Shown here one piece after another: positions 4,565 to 5,297 of a stretch of DNA of 5,297 nucleotides. The position numbers and the translations under genes are program-made. The notes under the pieces are model-generated. The model worked only from the letters and a program-made list of their open reading frames with translations, was not told the DNA's origin and searched no databases. The DNA lies in the NCBI GenBank assembly GCA_003550945.1, contig PULL01000065.1:1-5297 (forward strand). The letters run 5' to 3'. This stretch comes from Thioalkalivibrio sp. (lineage in GTDB: Bacteria; Pseudomonadota; Gammaproteobacteria; Ectothiorhodospirales; Ectothiorhodospiraceae). Position 1 is the stretch's first letter. The number at the start of each line of letters is the position of its first letter.

Positions 4565-5297
4565 ATGGAACGATTGACGATCACGCGTCCCGATGACTGG
4601 CATCTGCACCTGCGCGACGGGGAGGTGCTGGAAACCGTGCTACCGGACAGCGCGCGTCGTTTCGCTCGCGCGATCGTGATGCCGAACCTGAAGCCGCCGG
4701 TGGTGAGCACTGCCGACGCGCTGGCCTACCGGGAACGGATCCTCGCGGCGCTACCGGAGGGAATGACGTTCGAGCCGCTGATGACGCTCTACCTGACCGA
4801 GGCGACACCGCCCGAGGAGATTGTCCGCGCACGCGAGAGCGGGCTGGTGCAGGCCGTCAAGTATTACCCGGCCGGTGCGACGACCAACGCGGCCAGCGGA
4901 GTCAGGGACCCGCGGCGCTGCTACCCGGTGTTCGAGGAGATGCAGCGGCAGGGCATGCCGCTCCTGGTGCATGGCGAGTCGATCGACCCGGCCGTCGACG
5001 TGTTCGATCGCGAAGCGGTGTTCATCGAACAGACCCTGACCCCACTGGCGCGCGACTTCCCTGAGCTCAGGATCGTCCTCGAACACATCACCACGCAGGC
5101 GGCGGTCAATTTTGTCACCGAGGCGTCAGCGAACGTCGCCGCGACGATCACGGTGCATCACCTGCTGATGAACCGCAATGCCATGTTCCAGGGCGGGATA
5201 CGGCCACACCATTACTGCCTGCCTGTGCTGAAGCGCGAGGGGCACCGGCAGGCGCTGGTCGCCGCCGCGACCGCCGGCAACACGAAGTTCTTCCTGG
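4565..5297 (+). CDS. pyrC: Dihydroorotase, class II (3' end outside window)
   Basis: The frame is open from the ATG at 4565 to the right edge, giving 244 residues of an enzyme usually about 345 long. Dihydroorotase reversibly cyclises N-carbamoyl-aspartate to dihydroorotate, the third step of de novo pyrimidine synthesis, in the cytoplasm. The zinc-site residues of the E. coli-type enzyme are visible: H13 and H15 with R17 (PDDWHLHLRDG), the lysine that becomes carbamylated, K99 (VKYYPAG), H136 (LLVHGE) and H174 (LEHITT). The MPNLKPPV motif (39-46) is also present. The last catalytic residue, an aspartate expected near position 247, lies a few codons past the edge. No strong Shine-Dalgarno precedes 4565, but the protein begins where relatives begin and no alternative start lies close upstream. 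It is transcribed away from sor and is probably functionally unrelated to it. Confidence 0.96.
   Translation, partial: MERLTITRPDDWHLHLRDGEVLETVLPDSARRFARAIVMPNLKPPVVSTADALAYRERILAALPEGMTFEPLMTLYLTEATPPEEIVRARESGLVQAVKYYPAGATTNAASGVRDPRRCYPVFEEMQRQGMPLLVHGESIDPAVDVFDREAVFIEQTLTPLARDFPELRIVLEHITTQAAVNFVTEASANVAATITVHHLLMNRNAMFQGGIRPHHYCLPVLKREGHRQALVAAATAGNTKFFL

Noticed and set aside
1..5297. CRISPR array, insertion sequence, tRNA or rRNA
   Set aside because: I found no regularly spaced direct repeats, transposase coding or terminal repeats, tRNA cloverleaf or rRNA-like stretch on either strand by eye.

Overview
The window is GC-rich, densely coded bacterial DNA, most likely from a sulfur-oxidising gammaproteobacterium. 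The main reason is a complete bacterial-type sulfur oxygenase reductase (SOR) gene. An E. coli-like (class II) pyrC and a copper/heavy-metal-type two-component pair fit the same assignment. A haloalkaliphilic sulfur oxidiser of the Thioalkalivibrio kind is a reasonable guess, but the sequence alone does not prove it.

Layout, left to right. Positions 1-905 (minus strand) hold a CusR/CopR-like response regulator followed by the first 76 codons of its sensor kinase, which leaves the window. The two genes overlap by 4 nt (ATGA). Positions 906-1058 are a short non-coding gap. It contains a hairpin-forming sequence that looks like a dispersed intergenic repeat, and a small palindrome just upstream of the regulator. 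Positions 1059-4261 (minus strand) form an apparent three-gene operon, transcribed right to left: SOR, then a CoA-disulfide-reductase-like flavoprotein overlapping it by one base (TGATG), then, 27 bp later, a DUF815-family AAA-type ATPase. Positions 4262-4564 are a divergent intergenic region with two inverted repeats close to pyrC and a possible small ORF ending 13 nt before SOR. From 4565 to the right edge (plus strand) lies pyrC, cut off a few codons before its last catalytic aspartate.

How the genes may work together. SOR is a cytoplasmic non-haem iron enzyme that uses O2 to disproportionate elemental sulfur into sulfite, thiosulfate and sulfide. The translationally coupled flavoprotein keeps the single redox cysteine and the two tyrosines expected of CoA-disulfide/persulfide reductases. 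A plausible inference is that it uses NAD(P)H to reduce persulfide or disulfide species that feed SOR or arise from it. The DUF815 ATPase has no known link to sulfur chemistry, and its place in the operon is the least explained part. The two-component pair is separated by a repeat-bearing gap and may be an independent metal-response module. pyrC (pyrimidine synthesis) is probably an unrelated neighbour.

The SOR and flavoprotein calls are strong. Everything about regulation, and about the partnership between the genes, is inference.
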